Positions 38,442 through 38,465 of a DNA stretch of 38,465 bases are shown here, in pieces. The position numbers and the translations under genes were made by a program. How positions within the stretch are numbered: the stretch's first letter is position 1; each line of letters starts with the position of its first letter. The notes under the pieces were generated by a model. The model did no database searches. It was given only the letters and a program-made list of their open reading frames with translations, and had not been told where the DNA came from. The stretch is from Paenibacillus caseinilyticus (lineage in GTDB: Bacteria; Bacillota; Bacilli; Paenibacillales; NBRC-103111), in assembly GCF_027533645.1 (NCBI RefSeq), contig NZ_JAQAGY010000041.1, forward strand, positions 1 to 38,465, given 5' to 3'.

Positions 38442-38465
38442 AATGGCTCAAAACGGGTTTGCCCG

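Noticed and set aside
1..38465. CRISPR array, prophage or intact transposon
   Set aside because: No regularly spaced repeats, phage structural genes or complete transposase with two ends were seen; the only mobile trace is the broken IS3 element near 7.1-7.55 kb.

Overview
The window looks like an origin-proximal piece of a Paenibacillus-type chromosome (Firmicutes, Paenibacillaceae). The evidence is the gene order noc-parA-parB, yyaC, MscS/DUF951, rpsF-ssb-rpsR, gdpP-rplI-dnaB, purA, M23 peptidase, walR-walK-walH-walI-walJ, htrC, CxxH/CxxC protein and rlmH, read along the minus strand from right to left. This is the Bacillus order around oriC with Paenibacillus-like additions. Two canonical parS sites (one inside parB) and GC-rich coding in the middle of the window agree with this. 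The species cannot be fixed from the sequence alone.

Layout. 1-9 kb is an accessory region of small regulator/effector pairs: PadR plus an SDR oxidoreductase, a TetR divergent from an isochorismatase-like hydrolase, an ANT(4')-type aminoglycoside nucleotidyltransferase behind a leader peptide, an NmrA-like oxidoreductase divergent from a second TetR, a DUF7002-like protein, a decayed IS3-family element, a trpB 3' fragment, and an AT-rich P-loop ATPase fused to a PD-(D/E)XK nuclease-like domain. 9-19 kb is conserved cell-envelope control: rlmH, CxxH/CxxC protein, HtrA protease, the full walRKHIJ operon and a LysM/G5/M23 endopeptidase. 19-30 kb holds purA, dnaB, rplI, gdpP, DUF2232, a MazG-like protein, a CBS protein and the rpsF-ssb-rpsR operon. 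30-31.3 kb is a plus-strand patch with a YjzC-like protein, two small membrane or secreted proteins and a cluster of DnaA boxes, followed by a minus-strand tRNA-Ser(CGA). 31.4-38.4 kb holds DUF951, MscS, DUF3343, yyaC, DUF4446, a cysteine desulfurase-like protein, parB, parA and noc.

How the parts work together. The right half handles replication, segregation and nucleoid occlusion (DnaB, SSB, ParA/ParB/parS, Noc). The middle couples wall metabolism to division (WalRK and its accessory proteins, M23 peptidase, HtrA) and second-messenger turnover (GdpP).

The observations most worth following are: (1) a leader peptide and mutually exclusive RNA pairings ahead of the ANT(4') gene; (2) the stand-alone ATPase-nuclease gene in a low-GC insertion; (3) six DnaA boxes within about 145 bp, away from the expected oriC; (4) a repeat of about 107 bp present twice, with structure-preserving substitutions; and (5) a tiny secreted, aromatic-rich peptide gene.
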